Origin: Bacteroidota bacterium
GTDB lineage: Bacteria; Bacteroidota; Bacteroidia; 2-12-FULL-35-15
Reading direction: 5' to 3'
Length of the DNA stretch: 64,000 nucleotides
Assembly: GCA_025963725.1 (NCBI GenBank)
Contig: JAOQAE010000002.1
Span: forward strand, 1,179,765 to 1,243,764
Program-made: the position numbers and the translations under genes
The notes under the pieces: generated by a model
The model's input: only the letters and a program-made list of their open reading frames with translations
The model's database searches: none
Told to the model about the DNA's origin: nothing
Shown: piece after piece, positions 27,321-35,261 of the stretch
Position numbering within the stretch: position 1 is the first letter of the stretch
How the letters are laid out: every line of letters begins with the position of its first letter

Positions 27321-27640
27321 AACCGCAAAGAACGCAAAGCTGAGCGCAGAGAACGCAAAGCTAAGGACGGCTTACAGTTGCTGTTTTTTCCATTGTTTTT
27401 ATTTTAACCGCAAAGAGCGCAAAGCTGGGCGCAGAGAACGCAAAGCTAAGGTTGATTTACAGTTGTTGTTCTTTCATTGTTTTTATTTTAACCGCAAAGA
27501 GCGCAAAGCTGGGCGCAGAGAACGCAAAGCTAAGGCCGGTTTACAGTTGTTGGTTTTTCATTGTTTTTATTTTAACCGCAAAGAGTGCAAAGCTGGGCGC
27601 AGAGAACGCAAAGCAGGGTGCAGGGAATACGAAGTTAAAG
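27321..27640 (+). repeat. Left tandem array, 84-85 bp period, about 3.8 copies
   Basis: Units begin with AACCGCAAAG at 27321, 27406, 27490 and 27574. Each unit holds four CGCAAAG-like heptamers (one as CGCAGAG) in its first 47 bp, then a T-rich stretch with TTACAGTTGTTG and CATTGTTTTTATTTT. The last unit decays into the 3' end of the GxxExxY gene. Three units also contain CAAAGCTA (27356, 27441, 27525), the complement of a TAnnTTTG promoter box pointing towards the CotH gene, though without a spaced TTG. This is all that lies between the GxxExxY and CotH genes. Confidence 0.92.
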
Positions 27641-28012
27641 TCCGTTTACTACTCTCTTTATACCGTCCTTTAAACGGGCTACATTAAAGTTGATCAGTAG
27701 CCCTAATTTAAAATTGCCCAGCTTTAAATATGTTAGTGTTTGTGCAAGATGAACATCATTTAAAGCTTCCACGCTTTTAAGCTCTATCACTAATTTGTTC
27801 TCTATCAGTAAATCCAGCCTGTAACCACAGTCTAATCGTACTTCCTCAAATACCAACGGCATTGGCTTTTCCTTTTCAACCCAAATACCTGCCTTACCTA
27901 TTTTGTAATACAAGCATTCCTTGTATGCGCTTTCAAGTAAACCCGGCCCAAGCGCGTTGTGCACTTCCATTCCCAAACCGATGATTTTATTTGATAGTTC
28001 ATTTTCTGTCAT
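27635..28012 (-). CDS. GxxExxY family protein (PD-(D/E)XK nuclease-like)
   Basis: A 125-residue cytoplasmic protein. The family motif is G24-x2-E27-x2-Y30 in GPGLLESAY. A nuclease-like core follows: GYRLDLLIENKLVIELKSVEAL gives D67 and the E77-x-K79 pair of the PD-(D/E)XK fold. The rest (LAQTLTYLKLGNFKLGLLINFN) is typical of the family. DNA binding or cleavage is inferred from the fold; no biochemical function is known to me. The gene is framed by inverted CGCAAAG arrays and lies inside a polysaccharide operon to which it seems unrelated. Its 3' end merges with the left array. Confidence 0.9.
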   Translation of the reverse strand: MTENELSNKIIGLGMEVHNALGPGLLESAYKECLYYKIGKAGIWVEKEKPMPLVFEEVRLDCGYRLDLLIENKLVIELKSVEALNDVHLAQTLTYLKLGNFKLGLLINFNVARLKDGIKRVVNGL

Positions 28013-28047
28013 AATTGTTTTTCAAACAAACTTTTACTTTTTCTTTA

Positions 28048-28286
28048 CTTTGCGCCTTCTTTGCGAAAAAGCTTGACGACCTTTGCGGTTAAACACCCAT
28101 ATAACTTTGCACCTTCTTTGCGAAAAACCTTCGCCCTTTGCGGTTAAAAACCCACAGCTTTGCGTTCTTTACGAAAAACCTTTGCGTCCTTTGCGGTTAA
28201 ACACCCCGACAGCTCTGCGTTCTTTGCGAAAACACTTTGCGCTCTTTGCGGTTACACATCCAAACACATTTGCCCCCTTTGCGGTT
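28048..28286 (-). repeat. Right tandem array, 53-57 bp period, about 4.5 copies
   Basis: Units begin with CTTTGCG or near matches at 28048, 28105, 28158, 28213 and 28266 and end with CTTTGCGGTTAAA (28081, 28136, 28189, 28244, 28277). It uses the same heptamer as the left array, inverted, with a different period and linkers (AAACACCCA). Copies are diverged by a few bases, so the array is not recent or is under weak selection. Confidence 0.92.
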
Positions 28287-28301
28287 AAAGAACGTACGTA
28301 G

Positions 28302-28997
28302 CTATAAAAACAACCTCTCCAAACCCGTCAGATACTTCGAATTTTTTGTCATCATAAACGGGAACAAGGCGCCAATCTCTTTCGCCTCCTGCTCCAGCGC
28401 GGAATCATATTTTAATTCAAGCACTGTTGCGTTACGGTCAAGCGACTTATTTGTAAATGTATTGCTGTCGTAACTGATCCTGTAATATGATAACTGGTGA
28501 TCGATCGTGATCCGGAAGTTCTTATCTGCCGACATAAAATATCTCCGTGTGTAGCTGTTCAGCAGCGCCGGCTTGAGTGACAGCAGCTCGTCCTTCACCT
28601 GTTGCGGTATGTCACTTCCGTTGATGGCATTGAGGATCTGGCGCTTGTCAAAATGCTCATCCAGCGTAAAAGGCCGGAGCGCATAGGAATCCTTTTTTCC
28701 AAGCAATCCCTTTTTGATCTTATATTCAAGAACGGGCTGTGCGATCATTCCAAAGAGCCCGTCATACCAACGGATCCGCACTTTGAGCCGCTCCTGCGAG
28801 CCTTCCACATTGTCGTAATAATAGCTAAAGCCAAGCGTGTCGAAGTAAATGTTGTTCACCGTACGCTGGTGGTAGATCTCGGAAAAGCAGGCGGGATGAA
28901 ATTTGATCATTTGCTCAACATCCCTGTGGGAATAGCCGGTGATCAGGAATTTACGTTCATAACGCAAGGGCTCCGCTTGTTCCGTTGAATGAGGCAT
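28302..28997 (-). CDS. VTC domain protein (polyphosphate polymerase domain)
   Basis: A 231-residue protein made almost entirely of a VTC domain, the tunnel fold that in yeast Vtc4 makes polyphosphate from ATP. Basic and acidic tunnel residues are visible: RYERKF at 12-17, KVRIRWY, LEYKIKKG, TRRYF, FRITIDHQLSY, VLELKY and the final KNSKYLTGLERLF. No membrane helix, so cytoplasmic; the neighbouring DUF4956 membrane protein (20 bp upstream) is its usual partner. VTC, DUF4956 and CotH genes commonly cluster. Whether it makes polyphosphate here is inferred. Confidence 0.9.
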   Translation of the reverse strand: MPHSTEQAEPLRYERKFLITGYSHRDVEQMIKFHPACFSEIYHQRTVNNIYFDTLGFSYYYDNVEGSQERLKVRIRWYDGLFGMIAQPVLEYKIKKGLLGKKDSYALRPFTLDEHFDKRQILNAINGSDIPQQVKDELLSLKPALLNSYTRRYFMSADKNFRITIDHQLSYYRISYDSNTFTNKSLDRNATVLELKYDSALEQEAKEIGALFPFMMTKNSKYLTGLERLFL

Positions 28998-29017
28998 GTG
29001 CAGGATGTTTAAACGGA

Positions 29018-29701
29018 TTAAAGGTCGCGGGTGTTATCCATAAATGAGATGGTTATGGATGAATGAATGCTTTTCAGATCGGCTTTTGCCTGCTCCAGCT
29101 TTTCGAAATCATCGAACTCCACGAAGAAGGAGGCTTCAACGGCTGCGGGCGTTTCATCGCTGCGCTTCAGCTTAATGGCCGTGCAGTATTTTTTTAATAT
29201 CTCAACAATGCTTTTCAGATCGATCATCCCCGGCTGGTTCCCGGAAATGGTGAGGTACAGGCTTTGCGATTCCACGCTTTTCTGCGTGCGGTTCACAAAC
29301 CAGATCACGGCTACAAAGCCAATGAACGCAATAAGTGTAAGCACTGTAAGCCCTGCGCCGCAACCGAGGCCAATTGCAATGGTCAGGAATAAATAGGTAA
29401 GCTCCTCCGGTTCCTTGATCGCGGCCCGGAAGCGCACAATGGAGAGCGCCCCAACCAATCCTAAGGACAATGCCAGGGAAGATTTGACAACGGAAATAAT
29501 GAACATGGTAGTGATGGCAAGCACAATGAAGTTACGTGCAAAGGATTTGCGGTTTGATAACGCATTCCCATAGCGCACATAAAATTTGCCGAGCACAAAA
29601 GCAAGCACCGCACATACGATAAAGCTGAAAATAAATCCGGGAATGGCTTTGGGTGAAAAGCCGGAGAGGTTATCGGCTAAAAATGCTTTCAGGTTGTTCA
29701 T
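29018..29701 (-). CDS. DUF4956 membrane protein
   Basis: A 227-residue inner membrane protein. It has four hydrophobic helices (about 20-40, 53-73, a glycine-rich SLGLVGALSIVRFRAAIKEPEEL segment near 80-100, and 103-135) and a cytoplasmic ferredoxin-like C-terminus (140-227). The SIVRFRAAIKEPEEL block is diagnostic of DUF4956. The family occurs beside VTC-domain and CotH genes and is thought to be the membrane part of that system. A matching promoter lies directly upstream, so it begins the operon that runs to 13078. Confidence 0.87.
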   Translation of the reverse strand: MNNLKAFLADNLSGFSPKAIPGFIFSFIVCAVLAFVLGKFYVRYGNALSNRKSFARNFIVLAITTMFIISVVKSSLALSLGLVGALSIVRFRAAIKEPEELTYLFLTIAIGLGCGAGLTVLTLIAFIGFVAVIWFVNRTQKSVESQSLYLTISGNQPGMIDLKSIVEILKKYCTAIKLKRSDETPAAVEASFFVEFDDFEKLEQAKADLKSIHSSITISFMDNTRDL

Positions 29702-29725
29702 AGGGTTTTCCGGCTTGCTGGTTGC

Positions 29726-29763
29726 CTCACAAATTTAAACAATTTTGTGAGAGAGCGGCACAA
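29726..29763 (-). promoter_or_regulatory. Promoter and operator-like inverted repeat of the DUF4956 operon
   Basis: On the minus strand, TAAATTTG (29730-29737, exact TAnnTTTG) lies 23 bp from a TTG (29761-29763). A perfect 8-bp inverted repeat CTCACAAA-N10-TTTGTGAG (29726-29751) covers the -7 box, as expected for a repressor site. The likely transcript start is near 29724, 23 nt before the ATG. Confidence 0.55.
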
Positions 29764-29815
29764 ATGACCAAAATATAACAGGAAGGATAATCGACTAACA
29801 ATCAGCCGGATGGCG

Positions 29816-30742
29816 TCATTTTTCAGCACTGTTCCCATCCGTCATATCGGGATAGGCGAACCACCTGAAAAACGATGCGTAGCCAAGCTTATTGGAATGC
29901 TTAAAAGAATACGGGATAAAAGTAAAAAAGCGCTGCAGCATCCTGAAAAAGCCTGCAAGTTGTTTCTCCTGGAGCACCATTTTATAAAAGGCGAGCAGCG
30001 TGCGGTAGCAGATAAATACAAAACCGATCCCGAAAGGATAATACAAGGCGGTGATGATAAGGTTGTTCGCATACAGGTGAATGTTGCGCCATTCGCGGCC
30101 ATAGATGCCTTTCGCATTCACTGTCGACTTCTGCTTTTCCCGCTGCTGCATGTCGATCCGGTGATGAACGATGAGATTATCCTGGCTCACCGTATAATAT
30201 CCGAGCTTATAAGCGCGCAGTGAATAGTCGAGCTCCTCGCAGTAAAACACGAGCTCTTCCCTGTATCGCCCGAGCTTTTGGATCACTTCCCTTTTAATGA
30301 GGTGACCGCAGCCGATGTAGCCGCGTAAGAACCGGAACGTGTTTGGCAATTCATTTTTAGGCGGCGGCGACGCCAGCTGGTTAAACACCCGGAAGTGAAA
30401 AATGCCGTACTCCTTCCTGCTTTCCATGATTGCGACCGCCTCTTCCACATCTTCCCTTGTACGGATGTGCGAATCATCATCGATCGAAAGAATATATTCA
30501 TTCTGCGACCATTCCATCATGTCGGAACGGTTCGTCATTAAACCTCTTGAAGCTTCGTTGCGCCGGATATTGATCTCAGGGTAAGAGCTGCGGATCTTTG
30601 TGAATGTTCCATCGGTGGAGCCATCGTCGATGATAAAGAACTGAGCCTGGGCAAAGCCGATGGAAAGCATGTGCTCGATCGTGATCAGCAGGTCGGTTAA
30701 CCTGTTCTTGGTAGTAATGATGATATCAACCTTGTGGATCAC
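29816..30742 (-). CDS. Glycosyltransferase family 2
   Basis: A GT-A enzyme of 308 residues from the GTG at 30742 (reading VIHKVDIIITTKNR), 7 bp after the upstream stop. The frame is open to a TTG at 30796, but that start would lie inside the acyltransferase gene and adds nothing family-like. Motifs are QFFIIDDGSTDGT and SIDDDSHI with the DxD, then RGYIGCGHLIKRE. A hydrophobic helix near 245-270 suggests membrane association. It closes the run of genes transcribed from the exporter side and lies 114 bp before the DUF4956 gene. Confidence 0.85.
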   Translation of the reverse strand: MIHKVDIIITTKNRLTDLLITIEHMLSIGFAQAQFFIIDDGSTDGTFTKIRSSYPEINIRRNEASRGLMTNRSDMMEWSQNEYILSIDDDSHIRTREDVEEAVAIMESRKEYGIFHFRVFNQLASPPPKNELPNTFRFLRGYIGCGHLIKREVIQKLGRYREELVFYCEELDYSLRAYKLGYYTVSQDNLIVHHRIDMQQREKQKSTVNAKGIYGREWRNIHLYANNLIITALYYPFGIGFVFICYRTLLAFYKMVLQEKQLAGFFRMLQRFFTFIPYSFKHSNKLGYASFFRWFAYPDMTDGNSAEK

Positions 30743-30749
30743 AGCTGCT

Positions 30750-31733
30750 TTATAATTTAATTTTTGAAGATAAGCGTTTCGATGGCTTTTCGACAAACAG
30801 GTACATAAAATAGGAACACACGATGCTTACGCCTACGCCAACAAGCACTACAAGCGCCTTCGTAAGCGGGCTATGGGCATGATGCGATAAAATATTGATA
30901 ACGGTTGTGCCGACAATCGTATGCAGCAGGTAGATCGAATAGGAAATCTTCCCGATCCAGTCGAGAACGCGGTTCGAATAGCTGAACATGTACAGGATGG
31001 CTGCTGCGGGGATCAGCGACGAGAAGAACACCGGCCCGGGCAGGAAGACCGCGATCTGTGCAAGCAGAATGACCATCATGCTATAAAATTCCGCTTTGCC
31101 GATCCGCTTTGCCAAAAAAAGGAACAGCATATTCCCAAGCAGGAAAACAGGCAGCCAGTAAAAAAGAAAATTGCGTGTGCCGATAAAAGAAAGGCCGATC
31201 ACCAAGGCATAGCCGGCAATGCGAAGCGCGATCTTTTCGCTGATGGTCACGAAATAGAACAAGCCCATAAACAGGTAGAACTGAAATTCCACGGCCAGTG
31301 TCCAGTACACATCCAGGATCCACCGGTAGCTGGAGAAGGGAATAAAGTAGCCGATGTGCAGCAGCACCTGCTCCGCACTGATCGCGCGCGATTCCGGCAG
31401 GTCGGCATAAAAGCCGCGGAAGAAAAGAATGCCGAGCGCCAGCGCGATCGATACAAGATAAGGTGGCTCAAGGCGAAGAAAGCGCTTCAGCAAAAACTTA
31501 AAATATTTACCGATCCTGTAATCGTTGTGGTAAACCGACCAGGGGATGATGAATCCCGAGATCACAAAAAATAGCTGCACGCCGTATTTCCCGAAGGTGA
31601 ATACATCGAGCACCGTTTCATTGCTGATGAAGTTGACAGGCCCGCATACGAAATGGTACAGGCATACCGAAAGCGCTGCGATCGCCCTCAGGCTGTCGAG
31701 AATGGGAACATGCTGTGCTTTTTGCAGTGCCAT
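30750..31733 (-). CDS. Membrane acyltransferase family 3, paralogue 1
   Basis: A 327-residue multi-pass membrane acyltransferase. The family signature is in HVPILDSLRAIAALSVCLYHF (histidine in the first helix) and GVQLFFVISGFIIPWS, with RFLRLEPPYLVSIALAL. Such enzymes add acetyl or other acyl groups to sugars of exported glycans. It is closely similar over its whole length to the next gene upstream, with no base between them, a tandem duplication. Both copies keep all motifs. Confidence 0.92.
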   Translation of the reverse strand: MALQKAQHVPILDSLRAIAALSVCLYHFVCGPVNFISNETVLDVFTFGKYGVQLFFVISGFIIPWSVYHNDYRIGKYFKFLLKRFLRLEPPYLVSIALALGILFFRGFYADLPESRAISAEQVLLHIGYFIPFSSYRWILDVYWTLAVEFQFYLFMGLFYFVTISEKIALRIAGYALVIGLSFIGTRNFLFYWLPVFLLGNMLFLFLAKRIGKAEFYSMMVILLAQIAVFLPGPVFFSSLIPAAAILYMFSYSNRVLDWIGKISYSIYLLHTIVGTTVINILSHHAHSPLTKALVVLVGVGVSIVCSYFMYLFVEKPSKRLSSKIKL

Positions 31734-32720
31734 TTACAATTTTATTTTTGAAGATAATTTCTGTGAAGGCTTCTCTATCCACAGGTACATGCAATACGAA
31801 ACAAGTATAGTGATGCCCGCACCTGCCAGGATCACCGCAAATTTCATAATTCCCGTATGCGCGTATTTCGACATCACATTGATCGCCGCCAATCCTACAA
31901 TAGCGTGGATCAGGTAAATGGAATACGAGATCTTCCCGATCCAGCTTAAAAAGCGGTTATGATAATTAGTGAGGAACAGGATGCAAAGCACCGCGAACAG
32001 GCAGGCGAAGAAAGCGGGATATGGCAGAAACAGCCAGATGTGCAGGAACACAAGCGCAAGAACAGTATACGATTCATACTTCGTGATGCGCCCGCTCAGG
32101 TACAGGAACAGCACATTGCCAAGCAGGAACACCGGCAGCCAGAACAGCACAAACTTTTCGGAGCCGATAAAGGAAACCGCCAAAACGCCTGCGTAGCCGA
32201 GGATGCGGATCGCCAGCTCCTTCCGGATGATCACAAAATAGAACAGCCCCATGAACAGGTAGAACTGGAATTCGATCGCGAGCGTCCAGTAAACGCGGCA
32301 CATCCAATTGTAGCCGGTGAAGGGAATGAGATAGCCCAGGTGCAGCAGCGTTTGCTTCGCATCCAGCACCGGCAGCCTTACATCGGGAACATCGGTGTAT
32401 AATTTACGGATGAAAAAGAAAGCGATCACAAGCCCGATAGAAACAAGATAGGGCGGCTCGAGGCGTATGAAACGCTTGAGCAAAAATTTAAAATAGTTCT
32501 TCAGCTCGTAATGATATTTGTGGATCGACCAGGGGATCACGAAGCCGGAGATCACGAAAAAAAGCTGCACGCCGTAAAGCCCGAAATGAAAAATACCGGT
32601 GATGGCCTCGTTCTTAATAAAGCCGATCGGGCCGCATACGAAATGGAAAAAACATACCGAAAGCGCCGCAATGGCCCTTAAGCTGTCAAGTATGGGAACA
32701 TGTTTTTTTTCCGGGATCAT
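31734..32720 (-). CDS. Membrane acyltransferase family 3, paralogue 2
   Basis: A 328-residue paralogue of the adjacent gene with about ten membrane helices. It shows VPILDSLRAIAALSVCFFHF, YGVQLFFVISGFVIPWS and RFIRLEPPYLVSIGL. It ends in SQKLSSKIKL, nearly the same end as the other copy. The ATG overlaps the stop of the following GT4 reading by 4 bp. Two copies may acylate different positions or sugars; their substrates are not readable. Confidence 0.92.
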   Translation of the reverse strand: MIPEKKHVPILDSLRAIAALSVCFFHFVCGPIGFIKNEAITGIFHFGLYGVQLFFVISGFVIPWSIHKYHYELKNYFKFLLKRFIRLEPPYLVSIGLVIAFFFIRKLYTDVPDVRLPVLDAKQTLLHLGYLIPFTGYNWMCRVYWTLAIEFQFYLFMGLFYFVIIRKELAIRILGYAGVLAVSFIGSEKFVLFWLPVFLLGNVLFLYLSGRITKYESYTVLALVFLHIWLFLPYPAFFACLFAVLCILFLTNYHNRFLSWIGKISYSIYLIHAIVGLAAINVMSKYAHTGIMKFAVILAGAGITILVSYCMYLWIEKPSQKLSSKIKL

Positions 32721-33850
32721 CTGCTTTTTTCCAGTGCATTTATAATTTGTTCATGCGCATCAAATTTCAGTTGCTCACTTATCGAATGGCTGGCTGCAAG
32801 CCCGAACGATTGCAATTCTGCTTTCCTCGTCCACATGCGCTCCATTGCTTTTCCAAAGGAATTTACCGAAGGCGCTTCCGCAACAAAGCCATTCACGCCT
32901 TCGCGGATCAGCTCCGCATTGCCGCCTACATCCGACACAACAGCCGTTCTGCCGCTGAGCATCGCTTCTATTAAACTGAGCGGTGTGCCTTCTAAGGTAG
33001 AAGCCATCAGCAATACATGATTGAGCTCCCACACCTGTTTTATATCATTCACAAAGCCTTTGAAATTCACGTTGCTTTCGAGCTGATAGAGCTTTACCAG
33101 CTCTTTTAAATATTCTTCATCCTCGCCTTTTCCGTACAGGTTCAGCTGCCAGCTCCGCTGCTTCCATTCCGGCCTGCCGAGCACCTGCAGCAAAACGCCG
33201 AGCCCTTTTACCGTGGAGTTCAGCCTGCCCGCAAAAGCAAAATTAACCGTCGCCGATCCATTCCATTTGCAGACCTCATAGCTCTGCAGGTTAGCAGGGT
33301 TTGAAACAACAGTTGCGTTTTCAAACTTCATGGCCAGCTGCCTTTCCGCCACTTCCATGTTTCTCCGCGATACAAAGTACAGCTGAAAAGCGGAGCGGAA
33401 TAATTTTCTTCCCGTTTCAAAGCATAGGGCAGGGATGGTCTCATATTCAGAATTGGCCTGCGTGATCACGCTGAGCTTTCCCCCTGTTGATCCTGCTAAT
33501 GCCGAAAATTCGGGGAACATGCATTCGTAAATTGTTCCCTGGCTGATGACAATTGCATCCGGGCTGTATTTTTTCAAGGCCTGAATTTCTTTCGCCGCAA
33601 ACATTTTCTTTATAAAAAAACCTTTGATCCTCTGCGAAGCCGAGCCGCCATAAAAGATCCTTTTGCGCAGGCTGATCTCCGCGCCCTTCTCCTTTAGCTG
33701 TTGCAGCTTCGGATGCAAAGCGCCCCAGTCGTACACGGAAACAACAACGCTGTGCCCTTTTTCAAGCGCATACGCGGCGCACTTCACCCAGAGCTCTTCG
33801 CTGCCGCCCCAGGATGCACCTGCCATTGTTGATATGAATAAGATCCTCAT
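32717..33850 (-). CDS. Glycosyltransferase family 4
   Basis: A 377-residue GT-B enzyme. The N-terminus LFISTMAGASWGGSEELWVKCA carries the glycine-rich acceptor loop. The C-terminal domain has NFAFAGRLNSTVKGLGVLL, LNLYGKGEDEEYL and the donor block STLEGTPLSLIEAMLSGRTAVVS with the EX7E motif. It adds a sugar to the lipid-linked precursor in the cytoplasm. It is 20 bp downstream of the preceding GT gene and overlaps the acyltransferase by 4 bp. Confidence 0.92.
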   Translation of the reverse strand: MRILFISTMAGASWGGSEELWVKCAAYALEKGHSVVVSVYDWGALHPKLQQLKEKGAEISLRKRIFYGGSASQRIKGFFIKKMFAAKEIQALKKYSPDAIVISQGTIYECMFPEFSALAGSTGGKLSVITQANSEYETIPALCFETGRKLFRSAFQLYFVSRRNMEVAERQLAMKFENATVVSNPANLQSYEVCKWNGSATVNFAFAGRLNSTVKGLGVLLQVLGRPEWKQRSWQLNLYGKGEDEEYLKELVKLYQLESNVNFKGFVNDIKQVWELNHVLLMASTLEGTPLSLIEAMLSGRTAVVSDVGGNAELIREGVNGFVAEAPSVNSFGKAMERMWTRKAELQSFGLAASHSISEQLKFDAHEQIINALEKSR

Positions 33851-33870
33851 CTATAAATCTGAAATCCTGC

Positions 33871-35151
33871 TTAATTTTTTAATAGCCCGGCCAGCTTCTT
33901 ACTGGCTTTTTCGTATGAAAAAGCCGAGTAGTCGTAACCGGCATCAAACTCGAGGGAACCGTTAAGGTAATTCTGCAGCAAGTTAATTAAATTATCATAA
34001 CAGTGCTGCGGCACAATGCAGTACCCAAGCTTATGCTGCGCCATCATCCTGCTCACTTCGCCTTCTTCCGAAACCACTATCACCGGCCGTTTAAAAGGCA
34101 GGTAGGTGATGTTCTTGGTGGTGATCAGGTCCTTCCATTTGCTGCCGAGGAACACAAGCAGGAAATCGCTTTCCGCCACTTTCGCATAGAACTCTTTTTC
34201 CGGGATCTTTGATGCCACCTTCACCGCATCATCTATTCCAAGCTCCTTCACCATGCGGTTGACCATGTAATGATCGCCGTACACGGAGATCTCCAGCATC
34301 GTGTAAAGGGCGGCATTTTCCTTTTTCAATTTTTGCAGGGCATGAAAGAACGGACTGAATGCATCATTAAATGCCGCCGTGTTGATCGTTCCGCCATATA
34401 TGAACCGGATCTTTTCCGTGCTGCCCGCCGCGCGCTGCTTTGCAGTGATGGCAGGGTAATCGTCAATATCGTAATTGTGCGGAAAGAGAATGAACTTTTC
34501 CGGAGACAAATGCGTGTATTCGCTCCTGAGCTCTTTGATGATCTCCTCATACGTCGAGATCACATAGTCGGCATGCTCGCAGGTATACCGCTGCAGCGCG
34601 CTTTCTTTGCGGAAGGCTGCGTCTGAAACCTTTTCAATGCCGTACACCTGTCCGTCGGTCCAGCGGTCGCGGAAATCAATGATGATATTTAGATCGTTAA
34701 AGTTTTTTTTCAGAAGCGTGGTAAAATAGCTGGCACGGTGATATGGCCCGGAGCAGATCACATTCCTGATGGAGAATTCACGGATGAGCTCTTCCGCTTT
34801 TTCAAGCAGGGCCTTTTTAAAAAAGATCGCCTTATCCTGGATGATCCCGCCATCATAGGCTTCAACAGCTTTGGTTGCGATCTTCTTAATGATCCTTACA
34901 GCAATGTTCGGGGAAGTTGATTTTAAGATCTTCGGGTAACCGCTGGGTAGGTAATACACGCTGATGTTCGGATGTGTGATATCCGCCATCCAGTTCTGCC
35001 CTTTCACTTCCTGCTCCGGTTTAAACGCGATCACTTTGATCACAAACCCATCCTTCGCAAGATACTTGGCAAACTTTGCCCAGCGCCTTCCGCCAATGGA
35101 GCCGTTCGGTGGAAATTCGGGAACAATCAGTAAAAGGCTTTTGTCTTTCAA
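33871..35151 (-). CDS. Glycosyltransferase, GT4-like
   Basis: A 426-residue GT-B-like protein with a TTG start at 35151; no in-frame ATG precedes it, and LLLIVPEFPPNGSIGGRRWAKFAKYL is the expected N-terminal block. Other visible segments are ICSGPYHRASYFT, IDFRDRWTDG, IRFIYGGTI and ESDFLLVFLGSKWKDL, followed by PVIVVSEEG. The family handles sugars with various nucleotide donors. A weak -7 box (TATATTTA) lies 25 bp upstream on the minus strand, so a local promoter is possible. Confidence 0.83.
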   Translation of the reverse strand: MKDKSLLLIVPEFPPNGSIGGRRWAKFAKYLAKDGFVIKVIAFKPEQEVKGQNWMADITHPNISVYYLPSGYPKILKSTSPNIAVRIIKKIATKAVEAYDGGIIQDKAIFFKKALLEKAEELIREFSIRNVICSGPYHRASYFTTLLKKNFNDLNIIIDFRDRWTDGQVYGIEKVSDAAFRKESALQRYTCEHADYVISTYEEIIKELRSEYTHLSPEKFILFPHNYDIDDYPAITAKQRAAGSTEKIRFIYGGTINTAAFNDAFSPFFHALQKLKKENAALYTMLEISVYGDHYMVNRMVKELGIDDAVKVASKIPEKEFYAKVAESDFLLVFLGSKWKDLITTKNITYLPFKRPVIVVSEEGEVSRMMAQHKLGYCIVPQHCYDNLINLLQNYLNGSLEFDAGYDYSAFSYEKASKKLAGLLKN

Positions 35152-35190
35152 GCGTAACTTTTTAATATGACCATGTAAATATAACGGATG

Positions 35191-35233
35191 TCACTTCGGG
35201 TTTCCGGGAACCGGAAAGTATCGGGAAGTGGTT
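35191..35233 (+). repeat. Extragenic palindromic repeat, family B copy 3 (diverged)
   Basis: GTCACTTCGGGTTTCCGGGA then ACCGGAAAGTATCGGGAAGTG aligns with the reverse complement of the unit at 1887-1932 (GTCACTTCGAGTT ... GTATCGAGAAGTG). It folds as a hairpin through TTTCCGG / CCGGAAA and CACTTC / GAAGTG. It lies in the 110-bp gap between two glycan genes. Confidence 0.6.
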
Positions 35234-35261
35234 ATCACTATTTATTCCTTAAAAATACTAT

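Larger units (their letters stand above)
27321..28286. mobile_element. Putative insert: GxxExxY gene framed by inverted CGCAAAG arrays
   Basis: The segment starts with AACCGCAAAG and ends with its exact reverse complement CTTTGCGGTT. The inverted ends extend to TT(C/T)AACCGCAAAG with one mismatch. The left array has CGCAAAG on the plus strand, the right array CTTTGCG, and a single gene lies between. Its edges are 14 bp from the CotH start and 15 bp from the VTC stop, so removing it leaves normal operon spacing. No target duplication is evident and no transposase is encoded. Calling it mobile is inference. Confidence 0.5.

Noticed and set aside
27280-27687. Plus-strand frame of 135 codons with NRKERKAGRRERKA repeats
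   Set aside because: It is translated repeat array: the 84-bp unit is a multiple of three, so the frame stays open. It covers the antisense end of the GxxExxY gene and has no family-like part.
27321-28286. The arrays as a CRISPR
   Set aside because: The units differ in period (84 and 54 bp), are built of heptamers inside the unit, have no unique spacers and no cas genes are near.
30743-30796. TTG start for the GT2 gene giving 18 more residues
   Set aside because: The extension lies over the acyltransferase gene end and has no family match; the GTG at 30742 directly after the stop fits better.
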